In this document: positions 1 to 9,860 of the stretch, piece after piece | How positions within the stretch are numbered: position 1 is the first letter of the stretch | Layout: each line of letters begins with the position of its first letter | Assembly: GCA_977006965.1 (NCBI GenBank) | Contig: OZ345354.1 | Coordinates: 1,736,001-1,800,000 of the forward strand | DNA: 64,000 nt | Origin: Phymatolithon calcareum | Lineage: Eukaryota > Rhodophyta > Florideophyceae > Hapalidiales | Direction: 5' to 3' | Notes under the pieces: model-generated | Database searches by the model: none | What the model was told of the DNA's origin: nothing | Seen by the model: the letters and a program-made list of their open reading frames with translations, nothing else | Position numbers and translations under genes: made by a program

Positions 1-700
1 CTACACTCTCCACCAGGCGGATTCGCGTGTTCCAAAAAAGTACAGTACTCTGAGCGGAACCCTTAGTTACAACACTTTCCCTGTGACTAACATAGTCAAA
101 AAATGGATAGGACCTCGTCTCATCTAAACCGACTGCAGTGTCCATAAGCACCGCAGGCATCAAAGAAGCAGTTCGATTTTCCACACACCAAGTATTTGCA
201 ACTCTTCTGTTTTGTACCGAGAGTAACAATAGGGAAAACGAGTGGCAAGAAGAGGCATGCGCACGGGAAAATGACATCGAGGAAGAGAAGGGACGATGAG
301 CAGGAGAGTGGGGGGGGGGGGGGGGGAAAGTGAAGTGGCAATGAGGTTGAAGACGGAGAGGTCTTCGATTTCAGAGACGAACGCACTCATCGACAACGAA
401 GATAGATCGCCTCTTCATTTTAGTCCATTCCAGTTCAATGCAGTAAAGCTACTCCAAACAAGATCACTCAAAGTAATCTCACAAGCGGCAAACTTCATTG
501 TTGATTTAGTAATTTGCTTTTATTAAAAAACACGACGACTTTTTTTAAAAAGTCGTCGTGTTCGTCGTCATGTTTTTATCTGCCAAACTTGAGAGCCCTG
601 CAGCACATTCTTTACCCTACACTGCAAAAATAAATCGATGCATCTATCGATAGGACAGCCTGCACTGGTCCATTGCAACGAACCCAACCGGTCTTGCACA
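1..700. other. Intergenic, no gene seen
   Basis: I see no convincing coding region. The stretch holds a run of about 18 G near 309-327 and the hairpin at 529-562. Its right end is the 3' flank of the acyl-CoA oxidase gene. Confidence 0.5.
529..562. repeat. Perfect 16-bp-arm hairpin
   Basis: Two perfectly complementary 16-nt arms (529-544 and 547-562) are separated by TT. It lies about 140 bp downstream of the acyl-CoA oxidase stop codon. It could affect 3'-end formation, but similar palindromes occur through the window in non-genic DNA, so it may simply be one of that class. Confidence 0.8.
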
Positions 701-2596
701 TCACAATTTTGCCCTGGAATTATGTGAGACATAGTCAATGGCAATCGGTGCGAGCAGGTGATCCGGAAAGTCAAACGCATCTGTTAAATCTCTCGCGATA
801 GTCGAAAGCTTGTGGCACATTTGCGGGACAGCATCTCGCACACAATTCGCAAACTCCTTCGAAATGCATCCCAATCTCAAAAACGCACTATCTGTGTCCA
901 CAATATCTGCAACCCAAAGCAACCCACAGAAATCGAGCACCTTGCCACACCCTTTGTCCACCTTTGATACTTTTTCACAGTGCTCACGATGCATCTCAAA
1001 AATGCGACGATGAATATGCGCTGTGGAAGCCTGTTGTGCCACATCTAGACACTGATTCCAAGCCTCGAACCGCCCCAACTTCTTCCTCATCGTAGCCTCT
1101 GCATATCTTTTCCCAAGTGTCGCTATAAGCCCTTTCTCTCTCACACAAAGTACTGCATACATCGTCTCAAAGTCCAACCTCGTCTTCACCTTCCTTTCGC
1201 ACCCCTCGAGAACTTTAAACTCTTCTTTGAATTTTCCACCATTCCTAACAGCATTCGCATACGCACTTAGCAGCCCCTTCCCCACTTGTTGCAACAAAAC
1301 GTCATTTGCACCCTCGAACGTCAACATGATGTCCCGATCTGCCTTAATCACTGCGATACGATTTTCAAGCTTGTACCCTTGTCCACCGCACGCCTCGCGA
1401 CAACTTTGTAATGCATCCTGCATGTACCAAGAAAACAGGGCCTTGAAGCCAGCGGAGAGGGCGTGTGTCTCGCGGGGGACACGGTTCGTTTCCGCGCTCA
1501 GGTGCCACATATCGCGCAGGTTTTGCGCGCACGGAAGATAAACGTAGGCGGCAGCAAGCGGACGCATGAGACGGCGCTGATGCGAGGAGTACCACATAAG
1601 CGGAGTTTCCGGCATGTTAGATGCGGGAGCGAAAGCGCGCCTCACAAGCCCGTATCGCACTGCAATAGTTACACCAAGCATTGCATTGGTGATTGCGTTG
1701 TAAGCGATACCGATTCGGCCACCAGTTAATGCGGCGAGTGTGGCAGCGAACAAAGCGTCTGGCGAAGAATACGATGACTTGTAAGTACCGTCGGGAGCAA
1801 CATTGCATCTCTCCGATACCAGTTGTGTGCGCGGCACTTTGACGTTAGTGAACCAGCACCGACCATTGTCCACGCCGTTGAGACCCGCCTTTACACCACA
1901 GTCAGCGATCTGGATGCCAGGCAATACATTCCCTTGTCGATCGCGCAGCTGGACGAGAAAAACGTGGATTCCGCGGAATTGACCGCCAATAATTAATCGA
2001 GCAAACACAACGCTCCAAGTCGCACGTTCACCAGCCCCTCCAATCCAGTATTTTTGTGACGTTTCTGTTGGCGAATGCAAGATGAACTGTTGCGTCTGAG
2101 GATCATATACAGCCTCTGTCTCGATGCCGCGCACGTTGCTGCCATGTCCGAGCTCGGTCAATGCGAAACAACCGAACTCTTCCCCGGAAACGATTTTAGG
2201 AATCCAATACTCTCGCTGCTTTGCAGATCCCAGACGAGAAATAGTGACGCCGAAGAGACCGAAATTGACGCCCATCGAAACCTCGAGGGAGTGGTCAAGG
2301 AGGGCAGAGGCATCTGAGATAGCGTCGTAATGTTGCATCCCTTCCCTGCCTGGTTTTAATAACCCTTCAAGAAGACCAGCGGAACGGAGACGGGAAATGC
2401 GGGCCGTTGTTCGAGCTCGCTCCATGGCTACTGTCTCGCCATAACGGACGCGAAAAACATCCTCTTTTAGAACGTTGTGGATTTTCTTGCGCAGGTTCAA
2501 GTCGACCTTCCAAAGTACGCGTGTCATAGTGGAGGAGTTGAACCTGAGATCTTCATTGCCCGCTCCCGAGGTGGCGTCCAGCACGGTGCGTCCCAT
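701..2596 (-). CDS. ACOX: Peroxisomal acyl-CoA oxidase
   Basis: A 631-residue protein expected to catalyse the first, FAD-dependent step of peroxisomal fatty-acid beta-oxidation, oxidising acyl-CoA to trans-2-enoyl-CoA and passing electrons to O2. Seen in the sequence: TELGHGSN (about 147-154), the flavin-domain signature; GGQGY (404-408); FEGANDVLLQQ (427-437), where E428 is the expected catalytic base; and a C-terminal AKL, a canonical PTS1 peroxisomal signal. The length fits the ACX family (about 600-690). The ATG at 2596 is the first in-frame ATG, but the frame stays open for about 30 codons upstream without one, so an upstream exon is possible. It is divergent from the MULE relic on its right. 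Confidence 0.93.
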   Translation of the reverse strand: MGRTVLDATSGAGNEDLRFNSSTMTRVLWKVDLNLRKKIHNVLKEDVFRVRYGETVAMERARTTARISRLRSAGLLEGLLKPGREGMQHYDAISDASALLDHSLEVSMGVNFGLFGVTISRLGSAKQREYWIPKIVSGEEFGCFALTELGHGSNVRGIETEAVYDPQTQQFILHSPTETSQKYWIGGAGERATWSVVFARLIIGGQFRGIHVFLVQLRDRQGNVLPGIQIADCGVKAGLNGVDNGRCWFTNVKVPRTQLVSERCNVAPDGTYKSSYSSPDALFAATLAALTGGRIGIAYNAITNAMLGVTIAVRYGLVRRAFAPASNMPETPLMWYSSHQRRLMRPLAAAYVYLPCAQNLRDMWHLSAETNRVPRETHALSAGFKALFSWYMQDALQSCREACGGQGYKLENRIAVIKADRDIMLTFEGANDVLLQQVGKGLLSAYANAVRNGGKFKEEFKVLEGCERKVKTRLDFETMYAVLCVREKGLIATLGKRYAEATMRKKLGRFEAWNQCLDVAQQASTAHIHRRIFEMHREHCEKVSKVDKGCGKVLDFCGLLWVADIVDTDSAFLRLGCISKEFANCVRDAVPQMCHKLSTIARDLTDAFDFPDHLLAPIAIDYVSHNSRAKL

Positions 2597-2859
2597 TATT
2601 GTTTCACGGGGCGAGCGAGCTCTTTTAGAGTTAGCAATTGCTGGATTATCTTCATCATCGCCGATACTGTATGTACGAAATGAGAGGTTATGAGATCAAG
2701 ACCACTGTAAAGTATCAATACCGAAAATTTCGAGGAAATTCACTACATGGCCATCCCTAGCCGAACTTACGATGTCGTATTCGTCTGCTACGCTCAACTC
2801 ACAACGCTCCCGCACTAACCACTCTGAAATAATGGAAAAGAAGGAGCTCGTGCTACAGC

Positions 2860-3446
2860 ATGGCTCACCAGATGATGACGGCGGGCAAGTTCCTCACGCC
2901 TTACTTCTATAAGAAGCACCAGGAAAAGTCGTTCGAGCGGAGAAGCTGCTTATGGAGCCAGAGGTCATCGAAAGTGGCACGCTCATCTGTGTTGTTGGCA
3001 GCGAAGAGACACCATTCGGTGTGACAGTTAACAGAGAATACCGCGCTACATGCTCCTGTAGCCACTTTGAAGAGCACCTGAGGCCATGTAGCCAAATCGT
3101 CGCTACACTTTTGTACGCTTCTAGGGGCTTGATGTAGCATCGGGTGTCGTTCGACTCGTGGGACAAGCACTGGTTCGGGGACGTATGGATATTGAGAACG
3201 AGGGCCAAGCAACATGAGGGCAGCATCACTCGTGTTGCAGTCACTGGAGACCAGCAAGTACAGGATGATTTGGTGCCGTTTGACTTTGTGGCTAAGCCGG
3301 GCCGCAAGCGCAAGAAGCCCAACTTTCCGTCAGAAATGAGGGCCCATCACTGCTCCTCGCGCGGAAACACTGGCCACATTTCGCAGAAATGTGGGAGGCC
3401 CAACATCCACAATATTGTTGAGGCTAAACGAAAACACATTGACTAA
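2860..3446 (+). pseudogene. Broken MULE/FAR1-type transposase C-terminus
   Basis: The relic of a Mutator-like transposase. In order there is a segment reading LTPYFYKKHQEKSFER (one frame, about 2887-2935), then, after a frameshift near 2940, a SWIM-like zinc finger (CSCSHFEEHLRPCSQ, with Q where SWIM has H), an in-frame TAG at 3135-3137, and in the same frame a basic GRKRKK stretch and a CCHC-like knuckle (CSSRGNTGHISQKC, with R replacing the second Cys). This order, linker then SWIM then basic then zinc knuckle, is typical of MULE transposase C-termini. A frameshift, a stop codon and two lost zinc ligands mark it as dead. No catalytic DDE region or terminal repeats were recognised. Confidence 0.7.
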
Positions 3447-4504
3447 GCGGCTCATTCCATGATCATCGACCTTACCGCCTGAGATGACGGAGATGCTACT
3501 TGCGACAAGGATCTAAGGCATAGTGAGAAGAGAGCGCAATAAATTTTACTGTCGCATAGATTGCTTTGACAAACGGATGAGTAGTAGTTTTGGCTAGGGT
3601 GAGTATGATAGTATGCTTGGCTAGGGGTGAGCAGTAGGTTCGGCGAGGGGTGGCCATGTAGTGAATTTCATCGAAAATTTTCATGCATGATCTACAGAAC
3701 CGCCACAGACCTCATAGCCATCCGCGATTTCGATATCCTCTAGAATACTCTATTACAATAGAGTAGAGGAAATCGCGGACGGCCATGAGGTGCGTGAGCG
3801 GTGCAGTACAGTAGATCATGCATGACAGACAGATAGACTTTATCGAAACCTTTCCAAGGTCTTGAAGTGCTTGCCTGCCTTGTGAAATCCAACCGTGCGG
3901 CCCCTCCGATTCCGGCTACAGTCACAACAACCACACGGCACAACTTGGCGTCCCTGTTACTGTTTTATGGTGCTTTTTCGCAACTAAGGACCACGGGTAA
4001 TTGAATGCAGGCTACAAACAAACAGGATGACGGTCCAACATATTCGGACTTTCTTGCGGATGCTGGGCTTGAAGAACGGCTTAGCGATCAAATGCACTCG
4101 AACCTGCACTATCCAAAAACTTTCATTTACAATAATTGTACGACTAAATTATTTAGTCGCACAGACTAGCCCAGTTAAGCAGCGGCGGGGGTGCAAGTGA
4201 AAAGTGTGGGCGGGCAGAGAGAATTTTACGACCTACCTGGCGAAGCGGAAAGATAAAGATAAATGTAGAGATAAAAAGCAAACATCGGCCATCAATGTGG
4301 ATATAGCAAACATCGAGGGCGTCGGTCGATGTTTCGTCCGTCCGAAGCTCGGCTACACGCAACGGTCCAGATTCCGCTTCGCTAGGTCGCCAACTTTCGC
4401 AGATAATATGCCACGATTTCAGCACTTCCTCTCAGCCCGCATTTGCATCCGCTGCCGCACAGCATCGCCACAAGAGGCTTGCACGCAATGCACGCAAACG
4501 ACGC
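3447..4504. other. Intergenic with inverted repeat
   Basis: There is no secure gene. A small open frame (4005-4169, 54 codons, plus strand) reads DDGPTYSDFLADAGLEERL, but I cannot assign it to a family. The region contains the imperfect inverted repeat at 3680-3830 and a 9-bp-arm hairpin near 4141-4159. Confidence 0.4.
3680..3830. repeat. Imperfect long inverted repeat
   Basis: Two arms of about 70 nt face each other. The outer ends share TGCATGATCTAC and its complement, and the inner ends share TCCGCGATTTC and its complement, with small insertions in the left arm (around 3731 and 3742). It resembles a decaying fold-back or MITE-like element. No target duplication is evident. Confidence 0.6.
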
Positions 4505-5221
4505 TCACTTTCGTATTTTCAATCGCTTGATATCCAGATTTCGCTGTTCGACAATGCGCCGCATACTCTCAATCTGTTCCGCCTGATCCTCGAGCTGCGC
4601 CTTAAGTTCTCGAATCTCATCATACAACTTAGCCTCCCTCGTGGCAGCATTCGACGCAATATCCTCCAGTTCCTTCATCCGCTTCAATCTCCGCTGTCGG
4701 CTTTCCTCCGCAGTGCGCCTGTTTTTTAAGATTCGTGCCTGGCGTCGTTCCTCTTCCGAAGAATACTGTTTCCGTTTGCGCTTAGCCGGCGTCTGGTCAG
4801 CCGCCTGTTGAGGTGGATTCATATCTAAAAGCGGGTGCGTCATGCCGTGTGTTGCGGGTGGTCCGGAAAGCAATAAGTCAGATTCGCCAGGGACCCCGGG
4901 TACGACGGTAACCGCGCTATTATCAACCGGGTTTGCTACTGCTGCTGCGCCGGCGGCCGTCAGTGCTTCCGTCTCGAGGTTGTCATCCTTCTTTGGGGCG
5001 AGGACGGGTTCCGCACTGTCGTTCAGTGGTGCGTCCGGCTTAGAGTTGGAGGTGCCCATGGCGACGGTGTCTTCTGCGGGCGCGGTGCCCGCGACTACGC
5101 CGTCCAGCACAAGATGGGACGGGGATGTCATCAAGGGACCGCGCGCGGCCGGTAGAGTCACGGGCTGTTCCGGAGGAGCAGATGAGGCCTGGGGGTGGTA
5201 CATATACGAATGCCCCTGCAT
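4505..5221 (-). CDS. bZIP transcription factor
   Basis: A 238-residue protein with a C-terminal basic leucine zipper. The basic region (about 157-180) contains the invariant N-x7-R pattern (NRRTAEESR, N at about 167), preceded by a KRKRK nuclear-localisation-like stretch. A coiled coil with regularly spaced leucines continues to the C-terminus. The N-terminal two thirds is Pro/Ala/Ser-rich and disordered, as in many bZIP activators. A longer open frame extends to 5335 but opens with TTG; the first ATG is at 5221, followed by MQGHSYMYHPQ, and I chose that. It shares a divergent upstream region with TIM8, which contains a TATGATAC octamer (5398-5405). The DNA target is unknown. Confidence 0.85.
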   Translation of the reverse strand: MQGHSYMYHPQASSAPPEQPVTLPAARGPLMTSPSHLVLDGVVAGTAPAEDTVAMGTSNSKPDAPLNDSAEPVLAPKKDDNLETEALTAAGAAAVANPVDNSAVTVVPGVPGESDLLLSGPPATHGMTHPLLDMNPPQQAADQTPAKRKRKQYSSEEERRQARILKNRRTAEESRQRRLKRMKELEDIASNAATREAKLYDEIRELKAQLEDQAEQIESMRRIVEQRNLDIKRLKIRK

Positions 5222-5537
5222 CAAGTTCGGTTTGTGTGCAACCTCGAGGGTTTCTGAAAGTAAGAAGAGGCAGAATGCTTGACTGTCCTTGAGCAGTATT
5301 AAGGCGTAACAAGAAAGTTGGCAGGGTTTGCACAACCCTTTTTTTACTGTTCATTTTGCCAGGTTTATGTATGCTGTATACATATCTTGAATCATAATAT
5401 GATACGACATGACATACAGGTATATTTTGTGAGCACCGTCGATGCGCCACTCTGTGCTCTACAGTACAGCACTTGAAATCTTTTGATCCATCGTCACCCC
5501 GATCCGCAGCAAGGCGTCGTACCAAGGCGACTTCAAC

Positions 5538-5780
5538 ATGGATTCCAACGTTGATGCCCGCGCTGCGGCCCATATGCAAGCTTTCATTGCGGAAGAGAAC
5601 CAGAAGGCCGCTGTGCAGCAAATTATTGCAAAGTTGACGGAGACGTGCTGGGACAAGTGCATAGGAAAGCCTGGCACCAAGTTGAGCTCATGGGAAGCCG
5701 ACTGTCTCACCAATTGCGCTGAACGCTTTCTTGACACGAGCATTTTCATTGTGGAGAAGATGCAAAAACAAGCGCGATAA
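5538..5780 (+). CDS. TIM8: Mitochondrial small TIM chaperone Tim8
   Basis: An 80-residue protein of the mitochondrial intermembrane space that, with Tim13, is expected to chaperone hydrophobic inner-membrane precursors to the TIM22 or TIM23 machinery. The twin CX3C motif is complete (CWDKC, then 14 residues, then CLTNC), and the flanking helices match Tim8 best (TETCWDKCIGKPG, CAERFLDTSIFI). The length is normal for the family and there is no presequence, as expected for Mia40/Erv1-dependent import. It is intronless and divergent from the bZIP gene, with 316 bp between the ATGs. Confidence 0.92.
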   Translation: MDSNVDARAAAHMQAFIAEENQKAAVQQIIAKLTETCWDKCIGKPGTKLSSWEADCLTNCAERFLDTSIFIVEKMQKQAR

Positions 5781-8700
5781 GTCCTCCTGCGATTCGCCAT
5801 TCTACGGACAACGCGTCAATGCCTTCCTGGCCGTTTGTTCGTCTTTATGCTACTTCACTTAGCCGCATCATTGCACTGCGATTCTCTATGGGAGAAAATG
5901 AGACGAAATATATTGCATGCCTATGCAAGATGCTAGGAGTCAACTATCATCTTTTTTGTTTTCGGAGTAAACTACCTTTGTTCTTTCATCTTCGAAATTC
6001 GTATCCTCGCCGCCTTAGCTTGTCAGGACATGTGGATCAGCAATACTTACCAAACATTGCGACACGAGTAAGAAACCATATTGGTGTCACGTGCGTCCGT
6101 CTGCTGATCATGGTTGGACAAAAGGCGCAGTATCGTCACCGAGAAGTTCCAGTGATGCCTAGCGGGTCCACTGGTGCCCCCGACGATGTAATGACCAGAA
6201 AATTAAGTCCTGAACAACTAGAATCTAGGAGGGAATGGGGCTATATTTCGTGAGGTGGGGGGGACGTGTGAATCCAAGTACTGTTGCTCTTACAGCAGAT
6301 TAGTGCCGACGGTCGCAACAGCGTTGACGTCTCTGTCGATCTTCTTCACTGTACAAGAGCTATCCACGTCCGTCCGGTTTTTGTTGCAAAGGTGTGAATG
6401 TGTGTATTGTTTCAGCCTAAAGCAGCACGAGCGACAGCACATTGAGTTTCCGGATTTGATCATGAGAACAACAGGAACCATCAGGTCTAGTAGGGAACGC
6501 AATAGCACCTTTTGAGCACAGGGTCCTTGGGCTGTGACATACGACACGCGTTTCCCGTACAGTCTCTGCTTCATCTTTCCGCGCTTCGAACACAGTTCTT
6601 GGCTCCATGTGGCTCACAGTCCTGTGCCGCGCACGAAACGGAGGAAACCTTTGTCGCAATCAGCTTGTCCAGGTTCTGGTAGACAGTTGGTGCCTATGCC
6701 CAGCTTTAACCGAACCTTCTGTTTGCCTGCCAGGATGATGTGCAGCTGGAGACCAACCTGTGCTGTGGATGCGCCAAGCTCACAAGCAAACTTGAAAAAC
6801 TGTTGGCCTTTCGCCCCTTATTACAAGACTCAAGCGTGAATATCAGCGCACCATAGAGAAGCGGTAGCATTCTCAAAGCTGAAAACGTGGTGCAGTAGTT
6901 TACCATTGTTTTAGAATTGTCTTGGTTGATCAATTTCAACGACAAGCCCCAAAATTTGCTATGGCCGAAGGGACTTGACCAGTTATTCCTTTTGATGCAG
7001 TGAGCTAGGACGCAGATACACAGAACATGTTGCCCTTTACCTCGGCAAGTAAGAATACTTCCTTCGGAATTCACGTGGACTAAATATTGAAGGAAAAATG
7101 TCTGATTCAAGAAAGACCTAACTCAGTTATGACTACATTAGCGATCCAATTGTTGCTGACCCAGGTAAGCTCATCTATGGCTTTGGTGGTTTCCTGCTTA
7201 CCGAGCAGAGACTTGACATGATGCTCATTTTCTTCTTTGAAAAAGCTCTATCCGAAAAGATCGATCTCAGTGCGGATTATGGTGTGATGTGAAGTGGCGG
7301 TAGAGTTGTTTGATTGCCAGATAATCAAACAACACGGCTGTTCTGTCCAAGAAAGAGAAACTTAATTTCATAAACTTTCCCAAATGAACCAATATCATTG
7401 TTGTCAATGTTGCAGATGTGAACTATTCTAGGACTTCACCTCAAATCCGTGATGCTTTGTGTCGCAAAACGGCAATGAACAGTTCAGAACAAAGAGAGTT
7501 TATTACCTTTCGCGTGCGCAGCGTTGTAGAACCTCGCGAAGGTCCACGTGCTGTTCAAGAATGTCGCCACACACCGGTTAGTCTTAGTGATCCGATATAA
7601 CCGCTGGTTTCCCAAACGGGGACCGGGCATGGCGAGACGCTTACACCAGCCACTTCTCTCCGTATGCTCCCGGAAGGAGCACTGAGCCGACCAAGACTTG
7701 TTGATTCTTATTCGACTGCCTTCCGCCACAATGCTGTGCTCGAGTGCCACCGCATTTATACCACTCCGAATCTGGTCATCGGCGCTGGAGTATGAAGCGG
7801 CGCTAATCCAGAGCCAGTTAGACTGTCTCCGAATTTACTGTCTTCGGAAGTCAAAGCAACGATGGTAAGTCGAAAACTTTCGCGCAACGCGAAAATGACG
7901 ATCGCGAAGTCGTCAGGTGCAGATATCACGTCGAACACTATTTTGAAATGTGCGTCTCTAAACGTCACTCATTTGATTGCTTTGACCAATACTAATGTGT
8001 CTCCAGCTTATGGTCACATGCAGGATCTGTCTTTCTGATTCAATTTGACCACTGCGCTACAACTTCTGGCGATGAAGGAGAGGCTTGATTGAACATATTG
8101 CAAATATTGTAGGCCACAACTGCAATATGGTAGACCTTGTACTGATATCTAAGGAAAGCATGAGGACAAATGGAAAGCATGAGTGTCAGAATGAGAATCA
8201 TGGGGCCAAGCGGCATCGCACGGCATGGCAAAGGCTAGTGCTGTTCTAAATATGCTGGTCGCTGGCGCCAAGCGTGGGTACATCCTAAGTGCCGACTTCA
8301 GCGGTAACTCGAATTTGTTATGCTGTGCTAAGAAACTGTCCTAGTCGAGCTGTAGGGTTCAATGTCAGTGAGACAAAGTCGAGTCGGAAAGTAGCTTGTC
8401 TGCACAGTATGGTGGCACACAGAATCTAATGGCCATGCCCATGTCATCCTTGACCATACTGACCGATGGCTCAAAGTTAGCACTCTGTTTGAAGAAACAT
8501 TACAATTTAGTTTCAGCAATTTATTCCCCAGAACGTCTGAAGTTTTCTTCGGCGATGATGTGGCTGTTCTCACAGCATGTGTGGCAGCTCTAATTGAGAG
8601 CTTTTGCTGAAATAAGTATGCAGAGTCGCTTGAGATAGCTCTCCACTCTCCCTCATTTCGTCTCATGCCCTCCTTAGACGAGAATTGGCCGAGGCTAAAC

Positions 8701-9239
8701 GAGGAATAAAATTGGGACAAGCTGCGAGAAAAACAATTATAAATATGAGCCGCGGCTTGTGATTGCCCTTGTTCGCACAGAACTGCAGTACATTGCTCTC
8801 ATGGGCAAGTCTGCATTTTCGGTGATTCAAGATTGGACATAATCACCAAGTAATGGTTGTTATCCGCGTCACCGACATTGACTTCCAGTGCAGGCGGAGG
8901 AGGAGAAGGAACGAGGCTGGTGCGTAATCTATTGTACCACAGAAAATAGAACATCATCCAAATCCACAGCGTTCGCTGCGCGCGGGTACAAATCATGGAA
9001 ATATTTCTATACCGCGAGTGAACTGTCGTGCAAAAGGGCTTTAACTACTCGTACCCCCGATTCTGAGCCTAGTGGTTTTCTCGAACCACTCTACGACAAA
9101 CATATCAGATCCAAGTGACAATAAGGAACTACGCAGGTGAAATAGTCACCAATCCGCAGGATGGCAGCGTAAATTTACTCCACGCTCTATTGACCATGTA
9201 GGACTAAGTCACAGTGACCCACAATGCATAATACAAAAA
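5781..9239. other. Gene-poor region with coding-like scraps
   Basis: There is no intact gene. Several short open pieces read like protein on the plus strand but switch frame and contain stops: about 6720-7110 (Cys-containing, several stops), 7125-7291 (LIYGFGGFLLTEQRLDMM), 7820-8040, and 8388-8606 (HVILDHTDRWLKVSTLFEE, FFGDDVAVLTACVAALIE). I could not assign them to a family. An 11-bp-arm hairpin lies at 7305-7333. This is probably old decayed coding DNA, perhaps a mobile element. Confidence 0.35.
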
Positions 9240-9860
9240 TTACTTCTTGGCTGCATTCATCTTCTCATGGGCGGCTGCGACACCAGGCAGGGCCTTGACT
9301 TTCGCCATGAAAGCGGCAGCTTTCGGCGGGAGCTCCACTCCGAGGTGGGCAGCCCACGTGAAAACAATGTAAGCGTAAATATCGACGGCCGTCGGTGCCG
9401 ATCCGCCACACGCATACTCCTGATCCTTCACGATTCCGTCCATAAAGTAATTGGCCTGCTTGACGCAGTTAGCCTTGGCGGCGGCCTTCGCAGCGTCATC
9501 GACGGCGGGGTTGAAGAGGGGACCGAATGCCTTGTGGAGAGTCGTGTTGACAAAGGCGAGCTTGTCGGCGAATTCGTACCGCTCCGGGCCCGCGGACGGG
9601 CAGAGACCGGCCTTAGGGTTCTGATCCGCAATGTAAAAGAGCGTCGCTACGTTCTCGGACATAACGTAGCCGGACGGCATGACAAGGGCCGGGACATTAC
9701 CTTTGGGGTTGATGGCGAGGAAGTCGGCACCGGAGGCGGTCTTCTTGGCGGGACCGATGTCAACTTGTTCCGAGTCGAATGCGACTCCGGAGAGAGAGGC
9801 GACGATGTAGTTCGCAGCGCCGCAGGACGTGGGGGTGTAATAGAGCTTGAAGACCGCCAT
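9240..9860 (-). CDS. Glutathione S-transferase, bacterial beta-like
   Basis: A 206-residue cytosolic GST with an N-terminal thioredoxin fold and a C-terminal helical domain. The thioredoxin half shows YYTPTSCGAANYIV, with Cys13 near the position used by beta-class GSTs (and a neighbouring Ser12), NPKGNVPAL with the cis-proline that contacts glutathione, and SENVATLFYIAD, the gamma-glutamyl-binding segment. The helical half contains the family-typical TAVDIYAY N-capping region. The length is canonical and the start is the only sensible ATG. It probably conjugates glutathione or reduces peroxides in stress defence; the substrate cannot be read from sequence. It is flanked by long empty stretches. 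Confidence 0.88.
   Translation of the reverse strand: MAVFKLYYTPTSCGAANYIVASLSGVAFDSEQVDIGPAKKTASGADFLAINPKGNVPALVMPSGYVMSENVATLFYIADQNPKAGLCPSAGPERYEFADKLAFVNTTLHKAFGPLFNPAVDDAAKAAAKANCVKQANYFMDGIVKDQEYACGGSAPTAVDIYAYIVFTWAAHLGVELPPKAAAFMAKVKALPGVAAAHEKMNAAKK

Noticed and set aside
4204-4530. 108-codon plus-strand frame
   Set aside because: It runs into the antisense of the bZIP 3' end and shows no family features.
8388-8606. FFGDDV stretch resembling motif C of viral RNA polymerases
   Set aside because: Only the GDD triplet fits; motifs A and B are not visible around it and the frame ends soon after.
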